NCBI RefSeq assembly: GCF_040054535.1
Contig: NC_090780.1
Coordinates: 14,306,501 to 14,370,500 of the forward strand
Origin: Antennarius striatus
Lineage: Eukaryota; Chordata; Actinopteri; Lophiiformes; Antennariidae
DNA: 64,000 nt
Direction of reading: 5' to 3'
How positions within the stretch are numbered: position 1 is the first letter of the stretch; each line of letters opens with the position of its first letter. The translations under genes were made by a program, and so were the position numbers. Under the pieces are notes generated by a model. The model did no database searches, had not been told where the DNA came from, and saw only the letters and a program-made list of their open reading frames with translations. Positions 16,184 to 27,840 of the stretch are shown here, piece after piece.

Positions 16184-16753
16184 GTTCCAATAGCACTAAA
16201 CCTGGCTCACCTCGACTTGCACATGCTAAGATAGTGTTACTGTTGCTTAGCAACATGCTTGCCAAAAGCCCTCCTGCAGTGACAAACTGGATAAAGTCTG
16301 AATGTTATAGATGAGCTTTATGAAACTTCAGAGTACTCCACTAAGTACTTTGAAATTGTGTAAAATGTTCAAATAAAATTAATCTTGCCGTGCTTAAAAA
16401 ATTAAAAAATAATGCTGAGACACCTCCTCATTCTTGACTTGACATGACAGAACTGAATAATAATTATGAATAATTAATTCAACACACAACTGATGAAGTT
16501 CAAATAGTATCTACAGTATGTGGCCATAGTAAATCTTGGGGATGTACCATTTCTTCTTCATTTTGACAGGTTTCATTACTAAAATTTCTAACAATTAACT
16601 TATGTTGCAAATATTCATCAATACAGTAGCATCTCAGTGCTTGATCACATTTACATTTCTCAAGAACTCAAACACTGTTTTCAGATACTGAGGAAATTAC
16701 CAAAATAATAATACAATTCATAGCAACTTTCAATAAGAGATATCTCTTATTCA

Positions 16754-16759
16754 TTTATT
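16754..16759 (-). terminator. Candidate poly(A) signal for the VHL-family gene
   Basis: Minus-strand AATAAA about 565 bases beyond the stop. The interval 16184-17323 otherwise holds the 119-aa gene's upstream side and this 3' UTR; no other exon is seen. Confidence 0.4.
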
Positions 16760-17323
16760 ACACAAAAATAAAGTCTTTGAGCCAAAACAGAAACGGCAGA
16801 ATTCGATATAAAGGAAGAATAAAAGATAAAGAACTGAAGAAAATTAAAAGCGTAAAAACTCCCCAATCAGTGTTTTCGCTGTAACAAATGAATTTCATTA
16901 TAATATTTTACAAAAGATTGTGTCATTTAAGGTGGTACATATGAACTGAAAAAGTTAACAAAATTTGTACTTAGCGCCAAAGCAAAGCTTCCTGACAACT
17001 GCTCAATAATTCAGTAGTGGTTTTAACTGCTGAGGATAACAGTGTGCATAACAAAGCAACATTGAAGTAAACTGGATCTTACCTCATTTTAGGCATTCCA
17101 GGTTAAAAAACAACAACAAAAAAATGGCTCTCTGAAATTCTGCAATCTGGTGTGCATATATTCTGCTTTATAAAGTGATAATTGTGATGTTTAGTACAGC
17201 TGACTTATATTACTCATATTTGGAAATATATTTAGAATAATGTAGCAACTGTATTATTTGCTTCTAAACATTTGAACTATATTGCTGTTCATATGTTGCT
17301 GTTTTTCCATCCATTTCCATGCC

Positions 17324-18708
17324 TCATTCTTCCTGGCCTTGGATTCTCTCCAGCAGATGCTGCTCCACTCGTCGGTTCATACAGTGGAGATCTTTCCACA
17401 GACTGGGCCGATCTTCCAGGTCCTCCTGGAGACATCGTGCTATTTCTAGCCTTCTGTAGTTTTCAGGTTGTACCAGCTGCCGAATGACCTGAAGAGCACG
17501 TTCTTTGAGACTGTAAACTGCACAAACCAAGCAAGATTTTGTAAATGTGGAGATAATAACCAGAAAAAGTGTTCTCACTAAAGTCTAGTCTCTAAAATAT
17601 TTTTAAAATTTCTTTAATGTAAATTTGTGATTGTAACAAAGTACTTCTTTTTTAAAAAATCTGCAATTTTTTATGAGCATAAATGTACTCATATGCAGTC
17701 CACAACTGCCTTGTTACACTTTGTATTCAAGGATAGAAAGGAGTAATTAATTAAAAACGATGAAAAAAGACAACACTGTCAGTCATTTGGTTAATCTTAC
17801 CTGGTAAAGTAATATTAGCAAATGTAGCAGTTCCACCCTCTGCTGGTTTTGGAAGAAACAATTCTTTGCCGTTCACCTTTAGAGGCTCATCGGTAACTGC
17901 ATCTCTGAACATCCATGGGTGACCTTTGAAAACCACATATTAGACATGTATGAGTGTATATGCCGTGTGATGAGCTGGTAACTCATCCAGAGTGTACCCC
18001 ACCTCTAGCCGATAACTAGCTGAGATAGGCTCCAGCGTCACTCGCAACCCATATTTCGGGTAAGCGGCTGAAGATGGCACGATTACAATAGTCTTGTTTT
18101 CAAGAAGATCAATGGTTGAATGAAAAGTATTTGTATAAATATCCAAGACCAAGAGAAACAACATTTTTTTATGGTTGGGTCACTGACACAAATTGATGAC
18201 CAGCATTATGTTTTAGAACATTTTTGTCTGATATCCTAAATTCAAAGTTTTGTTCAAATTTGGGGTTCACGGCTGACAGCATGAAAACTGCTGGAGTTAA
18301 AGTCTGAACAGCATCTCCTGTGTTAGTCTAATGAAATATCCGGGGGGGAAAAGAGCTGTAAAATGTTTTGGATATACAGTACATGCAGTACAACTTCTGT
18401 TCAGATACGGAAGTTGCCTTTAACCTGAATTATCTCTTTGTAAATACAAAAAAAATCTGAGAAAATAATAAAATTTCTATCGTATCCGCGCTGCGCCTTG
18501 GGATGAGAGAAAATAACTTACCCACGAAGGTAGTCATTTTTCGCCCCGTCCCCGGCTGCAGGTCGTCGAACGCCCGAGGTTCCCCCAGGAAATCTATCCA
18601 TAGCGGTCGAATAACTCGTGGACTGCGGTTACAAAACACTGCACTGATGGGGATTCGACTGTTCAGGGATCGAACCAAGGGAAGAACCTGTTCCCCCTCT
18701 TGAGGCAT
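17324..18708 (-). CDS. vhl: von Hippel-Lindau family protein (vhl or vhl-like)
   Basis: Three exons, 18522-18708, 17801-17923 and 17324-17517, give 167 aa; exon 2 is 123 nt as in human VHL. The start [17 protein letters not shown] is the short fish-type N-terminus lacking the human acidic repeat. The beta domain is clear ([40 protein letters not shown]), as is the alpha domain ([30 protein letters not shown]). VHL is the substrate receptor of a Cullin-2/Elongin BC ubiquitin ligase that targets hydroxylated HIF-alpha. Counting against human numbering, His115 and Trp117 are kept, but Tyr98 is Phe, Ser111 is Thr and Cys162 is Ala. Teleosts can carry both vhl and a diverged paralogue (vll); these changes leave open which one this is. 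Confidence 0.88.
17965..18085 (+). repeat. SINE-like repeat fragment, 3' part
   Basis: ACTCATCCAGAGTGTACCCC, GATAGGCTCCAGCG and GGGTAAGCGGCTGAAGATGG match the consensus tail of the tRNA-headed repeat seen at 13795-14080. It is in intron 1 of the VHL-family gene. Confidence 0.6.
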
Positions 18709-19439
18709 TGGTTTCACTGGTGAACTGTCGCTTATTCTGTTGAGCAATGAGATTATAGCTAAAGCTAACTAACAGCAAACTGACAAGCTATCCATAAAAG
18801 CCGATTGCCGTCAACACATAGATATACAATAACTGTATTACATAATTTTTGAAAAGATATTACTTTTTAAAGACTTCGAGCAACTATTTCAGTACAACTA
18901 CACTGAGAAAACCAAGTTCGTCTCCGCTATCTTATTTACTGTCAGGCTTCCTGTTTGTACTCTTCTTCGTTGGTTTCTGCTTCTTGTTTTTGCAGTTGTC
19001 AAATAGCATTAAATTGTTTTACTGCCACCCTGTGGTGAATATTGGAACAGTCTAGCGCGTTAGATTTTCTAATTTCTGAGCTTTCTGAAAACCACCTAAA
19101 TTATGTTCAATATTTCCCTTAAACTTTGTGTCACGCATGACTAAATATGACCTTTTATGTAATGTTCTTGGGATCCTATTTCCATTAAGTTCTGTTAAGC
19201 TTATGACAAGGTGCTGAAGGCTCTGTCTGTGTGCGTGTGTCTTAAATTATTCAGCGCTCCTGAGGATGGCACCAGGCTGTCTGAGGTCATGAAGGTTCTG
19301 TATAGAAATAATCTACTGTTTGACCATATTTGGAAATGCTTGTATGACTGCCAGTATCCTTAGATTATTTTGTTTGCAACAGATACAGTATGTCCTCACT
19401 GGGTCAGCGTGATTAATAATGCTGTATTCTCAGATGCAT
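18709..19439. other. VHL-family promoter side, no gene seen
   Basis: No exon recognised. Part of 19190-19440 may be decayed LINE sequence leading into the element at 19440, but I cannot read a frame through it. Confidence 0.35.
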
Positions 19440-20178
19440 TCTCATGCTCGTGAGAGCAGCTGAAAAGATCACTGGTGTCTCTCTCCCTTCCCTCACAGAC
19501 ATTTATAACACTCGCCTCACCCGCAAAGCCATCAGCATTGTAGGTGATCCCACCCACCCCTCTCACAGCCTTTTCAGCCTGCTGCCATCAGGTAGGAGAC
19601 TGCAGAGTCTGCAGGCCAGAACCAGCAGGCTCAAGGACAGTTTCTTTCACCAGGCGGTCAGGAGGCTCAACTCCCTCCCTGCTCGGCCCCTTGCAACAGC
19701 TCTGAACTCCACCCTCACCCTGCTCTGCCCCCTCCCCAGCACCTGACTACCTATCTCTCCCTCCCCCCGTCAACTCAGGGACTGCGCACACGTCACTTCC
19801 CCTATGAGATTAGAGTATAACCATCCCTTGTGTTTCGTCTTATACTTCGTGCTGTACTGTCTGATGTACTGTCTATGTTGTAATACCTGTTGTACTGCCT
19901 GTGTTGTCCTGCCTGTGTTGTACTGCCTGTGTTGTACTGCCTGTTGTACTGCCTGTGTTGTACTGGCAGTAAAACAGGCCTGTGTTGTACTGGCAGTACT
20001 ACCTGTGTTGTACTGCCTGTGTTGTCCTGCCTGTGTTGTCCTGCCTGTGTTGCACTACCTATATTGTACTGCCTGTTGTACTGTCTACCGTGGGTCAGAG
20101 AGGACTGCAATTTCATCTGTGCTGTATGTCGTGCATATATGGTACATTTGACAATAAAGCTGACTTTGACTTTGATTT
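19440..20178 (+). mobile_element. Non-LTR retrotransposon (L2/CR1-like), 3' end
   Basis: The plus strand encodes about 100 residues typical of a LINE ORF2 C-terminus: RAAEKITGVSLPSLTDIYNT, GDPTHPSHSLFSLLPSGRR and SLQARTSRLKDSFFHQAVRR, ending at a stop at 19744-19746. The 3' UTR contains a minisatellite of CTGTGTTGTACTGC units (about 19870-20095). It ends with GACAATAAAGCTGACTTTGACTTTGA, a common fish LINE tail. It is 5'-truncated. Confidence 0.75.
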
Positions 20179-20510
20179 TGTGAAACTGTCGACTTGACAT
20201 TTTGTGTTAACACCTAGAGATCATGATGTACCAACTGAAACTGGTTTAGAGCAGATATTTCGAGGTTAAACAATAGATTCACCACCCACAATCCTGCCTT
20301 TTGGGGTATAAATGATGTGTGATCCCCTCTTATCTTTGCACTCGTTTGCACCGCTGCAGCTCTTGTCTGTAAGTCTCTTGTGCCCAGAATATTTTGTAAT
20401 AAAGCTTTGAAGGACTGTTCATCGTCTCCAGTCTTTATTCTGACCTCCTCCATTCTCACTACCCGAAATCAAAAGAACACTCGGAGGAAGAAGTCGCAAT
20501 TTCCCCCATC
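20179..20510 (+). repeat. 5' LTR of the fossil ERV
   Basis: Begins TGTGAAACTG at the end of the upstream LINE tail and ends ...CCCATCA just before the primer site. Inside are a TATA box (GGGTATAAATG near 20304) and an AATAAA (near 20399), in the usual U3-R order. Confidence 0.65.
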
Positions 20511-20513
20511 AAT

Positions 20514-20533
20514 TGGTGACCCCGACGTGATTT
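20514..20533 (+). other. Primer binding site, tRNA-Trp
   Basis: TGGTGACCCCGACGTGATTT is complementary to the 3' end of vertebrate tRNA-Trp including CCA, three or four bases after the LTR end, where a retroviral primer site belongs. Confidence 0.85.
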
Positions 20534-20744
20534 CAGACTGAGGTGTTGGTTGACAGACAGAACATAGGCCGGCCAACAATTGACAAAGATAAGAGGACAT
20601 TTATCCTCCAAATTGATCTTCTGTCTGTTGACTGGCGTTAAGGTCCGTTCTCATGTGTGAATTTGATTAATCTAAAAGCATAGTCTGTGGCTCGTTGAAC
20701 AGTGTTATGTGTCATGAATAAGTGTGGTACCAGAAATACAGCTG

Positions 20745-21110
20745 AATGAGGTTCGTGCATTTGGGGTTTGTACCAGCGCATTTGAGAAACATAGAGTTCC
20801 TGTGTTCAGAAGTTGTGCTGACGCAGCTGCAAGAAGTAAAAAGAGTTTGTGCGTTCGGAGGTTGTGCAGGCGCATTTGGAGAAATTAGGCTTGTCTCGTT
20901 CTTTTGTGGAATCTTAGAAACTAGAATTCCTCGTTTAAAAACTTTGTGTTGAAATAGAAAAGTTCGTACATTCGGAAGCAGTACCGATGTATTTGAAAGT
21001 TCGTGTAATCGGAGGTTGTGCCATTATGTTTGCAGTTCGTGTACGTGGAGTTTGAGCATATACATTTGTTGAGTTCGTACGTTCGGGGGTCAGACCGACA
21101 TATTTGCCGA
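20745..21110 (+). repeat. Diverged tandem repeats in the ERV leader
   Basis: Around six imperfect copies of a 40-70 base unit built on GTTCGTnCGTTCGGAGGTTGTGCC followed by GnnGCATTTG. The copies differ from each other considerably. They lie between the primer site and the pol region. Confidence 0.65.
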
Positions 21111-24100
21111 CTATAAGAGTATTTGTGACTAGGCAGAGAGGCTCTAACGGTAAAAGGAGTCTCTGAATCTCCCCGAGGGAGTCATACAGGTGGGCAGGTC
21201 TCACTGTGTGTGGTGTTGCATTCCCTGTGGAGCTGCATTCAGACCAATCCAAATGGTACATGATGAAGGACCCCCCTAATCCCACCATGCCTTCGTCTCA
21301 TCCTCGTGTCTCACTGATGGTCTCCCCTCAGCACACGCAGAAAGATCTTGGTCCTTTTGTAAAGACTTGCATTGACACTACTGATTGGCAAACTACATTT
21401 CACCCTGAATCACTTTTCTCGCCTTCTTTGGAGGCCTACCGGATTCAATCTCAACCATTTGTTCTATTGTCCACTCTCGAACACCAGTTACTTGACAGAC
21501 ATCATGGACGTGAGACCACCGACAGTGAACATGCTTCCAAACTGATTGATTCCCCTCCCACGTCCTTGTGGACTGTTGATCCTGTGGATGTTGGACGATG
21601 TGATATCCCACCGGTTACCTTTCAAATGAAACCTGGTGCGATCTATGTTCCCCAGTACCCCGTGAAAGAGGTTGAGGCGCTTGGTGTCTCTGAAACAATT
21701 GATGGCCTCCTGAAAGCAGGAGTCCTAACTGAAATTCCCAGATCGGAGTTTAATACTCTTATCCTTCCGGTCGAAAAGAAAGGTACAGGCAAATTTAGGT
21801 TGGTCCATGATTTGTGAGCGATTAATGCAGCTGTCCGAACATCAATTCTTCCGGTCCCGAATCTGCATTCTGCACTGTCCCAAATAACCTCCTCTCACCT
21901 CTACTTCACCTGCATTGATCTGGCCTTTTTCTGCATTCCACTTGATCCTTCCATGCAACAATTCTTTGCCTTTATCTGGAACGACAAATGTTATTCCTAC
22001 ACTCGTCTCCCTCAAGGCTTTGTTCTTTCACCTGGATTGTTCAATGCCTACTTGAAACGACTCTTGTCGACTTTAGAGTTGCCACCTGGTGTCCTTTTGG
22101 TGCAGTATGTAGATGATCTCCTGCTGGCCGCACCATCTGAATTATCCTGTCTTGATGCCACACATGCTCTCCTGCTCCATTTGGCCAAGGTTAGATTGAA
22201 ATGCTCTAAGTCCGAATTTCAAATTGCCAGAACCCAAGTCTCTTTCCTTGGCTGCCTGATCTCTCAACATGGCACAGGAATGTCCCCCTCTCACAAAGAT
22301 GACATCCTTCACCATCCCAGACCTACCAATGTGAAGCAAATGCTTGCATTTCTTGGAAGTTGCAACTACTCTCGACACCACGTCCCGGACTTCGCTGAAT
22401 TCACCTGTCTCTTGCGTGACATGGTGAATGACCAAGGCATGAGAATCTGTCCAATACCCTTCTTTGAACTACTGAGGCTGAAGACGCCTTTATCTCCTTG
22501 AAACAACAACTCTCTACAGCAACTTCTCTTACTGTTCCTGACTATACCTCCATGTTCTATCTTGATGTGTCTGAAAAGTCCAGCAGTGTTTCTGCTGTAC
22601 TTTATCAGAAGGGGGAAGGAGGCAAAAGACAAATTTGCTTGTATGCGTCAAATCCACTTGAGAACTATGAAAAACGACACCCACTTTGTGCTTCTTTTGC
22701 ATCAGCACTAGCCAGATTGATACAGAAAACTGCACATATTGTTCTACATCATCCTTTGATCGTACGAACATCACATAGTGTGGTCCAATACGTCTCCAGC
22801 CAAATGTTAACAATGACCGGAGGAAGACAAAGAAAAATCGAAGCGGCATTAACACAACCACACATTATTTTCACTCACGAGGGAGGCAACATGGCAAAAG
22901 GATTTCTGGAAGGTGAACCACATTGTTGTCTCCAGAAGGTTCTGGACGAAAATTCCCTCAGAGCTGAATTGTAAGAAACGCTCTTGCAGACTTGATCCAG
23001 ACTTGATCCTGTTCACTGATGGATGCTGTTTCAAAGGAACTGATGGACTGCAGTCTGGATTCTCAGTGGTTCATCAAACAGAAACAGGATCTGAAAAGGT
23101 TTGTGCTGAACGAATCAAAGGTCCACAGTCAGCATAATGAGCAGAAAGAAAGGCAGTTACCGCAGCACTCATATTCGCGGAAGATAAAAAGGTGAACATT
23201 TACACTGATTCGGCCTACGCACAAGTAACGGTACATGTGGCATTGAGTGAGTGGCAGCGTAACGACTTCCAGACAGCGGCCAGAGGTCCAATCAAACATC
23301 ATGAAGACATCATGAATCTAAGAGAAACGTTGATGTTACCAAAAGCAGTAGCAATCATCAAATGTAAAGGAGATTCACAATTGAATGATTTTATCTCAGC
23401 AGTAAATGAGCTGCCGATGGTACAGGTACAGGTAACAGCCGATGCAGTACGAGAGTGGCAGAGACAGGCAAGTCCAGAAGAAAGGACTATCTGGAAATCG
23501 AAAGGGGGTGTTAGAGATGAAGAGGGGATGTGGAGAAAAGAAGGTAAACCATCCCGCCACAAAAGAATTTGAAAAAATTGATCCTTGAGGCCCATGGAAC
23601 ATGCCATGTAGGATTGGATGAAACACTGAGATGACTCCAATCCTGGTGGCATCCTTTCATGAGACAGATTGTGAAAAGTGAACTGCAGGCCTGCAGTGTT
23701 TGCTGTAGGTATAACAGTATGCCTATGATGAAAACCACCACAGGGAGTTCACGATCCGGATGTGAACGCTCCTGTTCAGGTGATTTCAATGGATTTTACT
23801 GACATGATTAAACCAGTGTAAGGATACAGGTATTTGCTAGTTCTCGTAGATTCCTTCTCGGGCTGGCCTGAATCCTACCCTTGTAAGACAGGGACAGCTA
23901 GTGTAGTCGTCAAACATCTGGTGAACCACTATATTCCAACTCATGGGTTTCCTAGGAAGATTCGATCAGATAACGGGTCCCATTTCAAAAATAAACATCT
24001 CCAGCATGTTGAACAAATGTTGGGTTTGAAGCATCATTTTGGCTCTGTGTATCATCCCCAGTCACAGGGTAAAGTTGAACGAATGAACAGAACAGTCAAA

Positions 24101-24770
24101 GACAAAATTGCAAAATGTCTGGCGGCCTCATCCTTGAATTGGTTGCAGGCCCTTCCTTTGGCTCTGATGAATGTACGAATGTCACTGAACTCTTCCACAG
24201 GCTGGACACCATTCGAATGACACACTAACAGACCTTTTCGAATCCCCTACAGCTCCATTGGCTTCTACAGACACTTCAGGCCCCCTAGGCTTGCAACAAC
24301 TAACCATTACTTTCTCCCACCTCACAGAGAGACAGGCAGATGTGGTTGAAAGTAACAAAACAAAAATGGTCTGAACCTAGGTGGACAGGTCCCTTCCAGG
24401 TGACTTAGCGAACATGAACTGCAACGGGTCTCCAATCTCCAACGGGTCCGGCCATTCCTCCACCGACTGGTGAAGGATGAGCTCCGGACATCGGTCTGGA
24501 TGAGATCGCTGAGAACTACTCAGCCAAAGAAAGTTCCTCACTTGAAGGACCAAGCAGGCAACCACTTGCTGATGACATCAACCAACAGAGGTTAATTCAC
24601 TTTTTTGGGCAGAATACTCCCGTGAATCAACCTGGGACCAGGTAGTCTAACCCTAAGGTCCTGAAGAAAGCTGACATAGCCCAGCTGGACTCCACTCGAC
24701 TCTTCTCAACTCATTCCAGAGGAAAAGGTCCTGACAACTCATGTGGAGAAAGAAGTCTCAATTTCCTCCA

Positions 24771-25790
24771 ACAGTGCCCAGAGAGGAACTGTGGTATTGT
24801 ATGAGCAAGTCTGGAGTGGCGGAGAAGTATGTTAGAGCGGTGCAGGACATGTACAGTATGAGGACTGTAAGATAGTGGCGAGGTGTGACAGAGGAGTTCA
24901 AGGTGGAGGTGGGACTGCATCTAGGATCAGCTCTGAGCCCCTTCTTGTTCGCTATGGTGATGGACAGGCTGACAGACGAGGTTAGACAGGAATCTCCATG
25001 GACTATGACATTTGCAGATGACATTGTGATCTGTAGTGGGAGCAGGGAACAGGTGGAAGAGAAACTAGAGAGGTGGAGATTTGTCCTAGAAAGGAGAGGA
25101 ATGAAGGTTAGCCGCACTAAGACAGAGTACATGTGTGTGAATGAGAGGGATCCAAGTAGACGAGTGAGCTTATAGGGAGAAGAGATCAAGAAGGTGGAGG
25201 ATTTTAAGTACTTAGGGTCAACAGTCCAGAGCAATGGAGAGTGTGGAAAAGAGGTGAAGAAGCGTATACAGGCAGGATGGAATGGGTGGAGAAAAGTGTC
25301 AGGTGTGATAGAAGAGTTTCAGCTAAAATGGAAGGAAAGGTTTACAAAACTGTGGTGAGACCAGCAATGTTGTTTGGTCTAGAGACAGTGTCACTGATTA
25401 AAAGACAGGAGACAGAGCTGGAGGTAGCAGAGATGAAGATGCTGAGGTTCTCTTTGGGCGTGACCAGGATGGATAGGATCAGGAATGAGTACATCAGAGG
25501 GACAGCACATGTTAGAGGTTTTGGAGATAAAGTCAGAGAGGCCAGACTGAGATGGTTTGGACCTGTCCAGAGGAGAGATAGTGAATAAATTGGTCGAAGG
25601 ATGCTGAGTTTTGAACTGCCAGGCAGGAGGCCTAGAGGAAGACCAAAGAGGAGGTTCATGGATGTAGTGAAAGAGGACATGAAAGTAGTTGGTGTGAGAG
25701 AAGAGGATGCAAAGGACAGGGTCAGATGGAGGCAATTGATTCGCTGTGGTGACCCCTGAAGGGAAAAGCCGAAAGGACAAGTAGGATTTA
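24771..25790 (+). mobile_element. RTE-like LINE, 3' part
   Basis: Encodes the end of a non-LTR reverse transcriptase: VPREELWYCMSKSGVAEKYV, then GSALSPFLFAMVMDRLTDEV, FADDIVICSGSREQVEEKLE, EDFKYLGSTVQSNGE, MLRFSLGVTRMDRIRNEYIR and VREARLRWFGPVQRRD, ending KRRFMDVVKEDM. The catalytic FADD box is present. Several stops and frame shifts make it dead (for example stop codons after VSL near 25172 and after RRDSE near 25588). The last bases GGTGACCCCTGAAGGGAAAAGCCGAAAGGA are the family's 3' end. It abuts the ERV remnant on its left and the tRNA gene on its right. Confidence 0.85.
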
Positions 25791-25798
25791 GAATAACC

Positions 25799-25870
25799 AG
25801 GTTCCACCGAGACTTGAACTCGGATCGCTGGATTCAGAGTCCAGAGTGCTAACCGTTACACCATGGAACC
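25799..25870 (-). tRNA. tRNA-Gln (anticodon CTG)
   Basis: A 72-base tRNA with 7-bp acceptor stem GGTTCCA/TGGAACC plus discriminator T, D arm TGGTGTAACGGTTAGCA, anticodon stem-loop CTGGACTCTGAATCCAG with anticodon CTG, and T arm CCGAGTTCAAGTCTCGG. It is nearly identical to the vertebrate nuclear tRNA-Gln-CTG consensus and has no intron. The internal A and B boxes are intact. The first run of four T on the minus strand is at 25764-25767, 32 bases past the gene and inside the flanking LINE end, so that is the likely pol III stop. Confidence 0.96.
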
Positions 25871-26079
25871 ACTGCTTCAGAAGCCTCTCCCAGCGGATTT
25901 ACCGGCGAGAGGAGGGGGATACTCCAGGCGCAACGGCAGTGCACTACAGAGCTATCAAAGTTTCCCAAATCTAACACAAAAAATTACTTTTTCTCCTACT
26001 AAAATAAAATAAGATAAAATAAATATAGTTAAAAAGAGATCAAAACTTTTAACGGCAGGTATATTTTATAATTTAAGAA

Positions 26080-26440
26080 AGAAAGAATACTTATTTATCC
26101 CCAGGGCGAAATTACATTATCCCTCAGGTGTGTTTTTTTTACAATCAGTGTGTACAGGCCCCTGAAACAACCACAGCACACAAGGGGGCCTGTAAGCATG
26201 CAGTTAGTACACAACATCAAACTGTATATGGGGAAGCAGAGTGACAGGCAGTGACTTTTGTAGTGCACCCCAATTGAGCAACTTGTAGGGGGGATGGCGC
26301 CTTGCTCAAGGTTGCCTTGGCAGTGACTGGGAGGCAAACACTCTGGAGATGTCCTGGTGGGAGTAGGAATTGATCCACCGATGGCTGGGCGATCTGTCTT
26401 CAAGACATCTGCTCTACCACTGAGCCACTGCCACCCCAAG
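26080..26440 (-). repeat. Interspersed repeat of fish, LINE-tail type
   Basis: Contains GCACCCCAATTGAGCAACTTG, GCCTTGCTCAAGGTTGCCTTGG and CTCTACCACTGAGCCACTGCCACC, a familiar fish repeat text. No protein is readable. The family and orientation are uncertain. Confidence 0.45.
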
Positions 26441-27424
26441 AACATCATTCACTGATATGAGTTGTTTCTAATGTGGCAGTGTTCCTAAACAATTTAAGTC
26501 ATGTGTAGGAGAAGACCTCCATTTCTGTAATAGTCCTGGATTTACATGCTGCAACCTCTCTTCAAATCCATCAAAAATTTTGTATGAGATTCAGGTCATG
26601 AGGCTCTGGTGACTAGAATGTTTATGAACTGAGAGATCTGCTCAGGATTGTTTTCATTTTAGAATATTCAATGAGGGGTAAAAAAGCCTGAAGAATATCT
26701 GTCAGATCGAAAGGAGAGTATTTGAAGAGTTTTACGTTGTGCAGACTTGTCATCTATTTATTTGTTTGTTTGTTTGTTTATCTGTTTATTTATCTACTCA
26801 TGTCTTGCGCTTACATTACTGTGGAATGTGTGCACATTGCTCCACTCTTGTAATTTCCAATGATGTTCAAGCTTAAACTTTCCTATGAATAGTAATTTAC
26901 CAGCTATACGTACTGTAATCATCTTCTTCAAATTCCATAATAGATTTTCTATGGAATTCAAAATACTTGACCGTGACTACAACTTAAAAATGACTGCTCC
27001 ACGGAACAGTCATTCATCTTTTTAAAGACAAGTCAACAGTAATCATGTCAACTTCAGCTGCTTATCCAAAGTTGTGGTTATGCTGGAGTATATCCCAGCT
27101 GGTTACAGATACACCCTGGATTATCTTACTTTTTATTGCTCTGATTATATGCTTTTGTTTTTATCCATATTTTATGTTTTATGTTTTTAATTGATTAATT
27201 TTACTTATAATATTTGAGCCATTTTGTCTTTTATCTATAATGTTTGTTCATTTTTATTCATTCGCCTGTACAGCACTTTGGTCGACTGCGGTTGTGGTAA
27301 AGTTCTCAACAAATAAAGTTTGGATTGGATATTATTATTATTATCATTACCATTATTATTTTTGTTATTGTTGTTGTTATATTTCTTTTAGCAATTTTTC
27401 ACACTTGTTTTATATATGAAATGT
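26441..27424. other. Intergenic, no gene seen
   Basis: AT-rich. A fragment near 27060-27120 (GAGTATATCCCAGCTGG..ACACCCTGG) is a piece of the SINE-like repeat in reverse orientation. Nothing else is recognised. Confidence 0.4.
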
Positions 27425-27548
<124 letters not shown>

Positions 27549-27549
27549 T

Positions 27550-27840
27550 AGATAGATGGGAAATTCAGCATATCATCTACTCACAATAAATACATAAATA
27601 CACATAACAGTAGCATGACACAGACAAAAAGACATTACATAATTACATAAATACACATAACATAAATACAAAACATAAATACATGTAACAGTAGCGATAA
27701 CACTGACAAAAGGACATTACAATGACAATCAACTCACATAATGAAGTAGCATTAAAAAAAATTAGAAAAAGTGGATGAACAGAACTATAGACTGAGGGCC
27801 CACATGGTGAGCAAGACAAACATCTGTATACAATATTCAA
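27550..27840 (-). mobile_element. Rex1-like LINE, 3' end fragment
   Basis: Same block as at 4765-5065 (GGGAAATTCAGCATATCATC, CTCACAATAAATACATAAATACACATAACAG, GAACTATAGACTGA). It is joined to the GACA/GATA microsatellite, which fits the short-repeat 3' end of this LINE group. Confidence 0.7.

Larger units (their letters stand above)
20179..24765 (+). mobile_element. Fossil endogenous retrovirus, tRNA-Trp primed
   Basis: An old, broken retroviral copy. Parts seen: a 5' LTR (about 20179-20510), a primer site complementary to tRNA-Trp (20514-20533), a leader with diverged tandem repeats (about 20745-21110), then a pol region with reverse transcriptase (LPQG and YVDD motifs), RNase H and an integrase core ending in a GPF-type tail (to about 24410). 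No gag or env is recognisable. The reading frames are interrupted several times (roughly half a dozen), so it is inactive. The retroviral YVDD and primer type suggest a class I-like (gamma/epsilon-related) fish ERV rather than Gypsy. No full second LTR is visible; only about 30 bases near 24740-24770 resemble the LTR end, so LTR divergence cannot date it. It sits directly after one LINE and before another. Confidence 0.85.

Noticed and set aside
19804-20200. Cys/Leu/Tyr-rich ORFs on both strands
   Set aside because: They come from the minisatellite in a LINE 3' UTR and have no coding signal.
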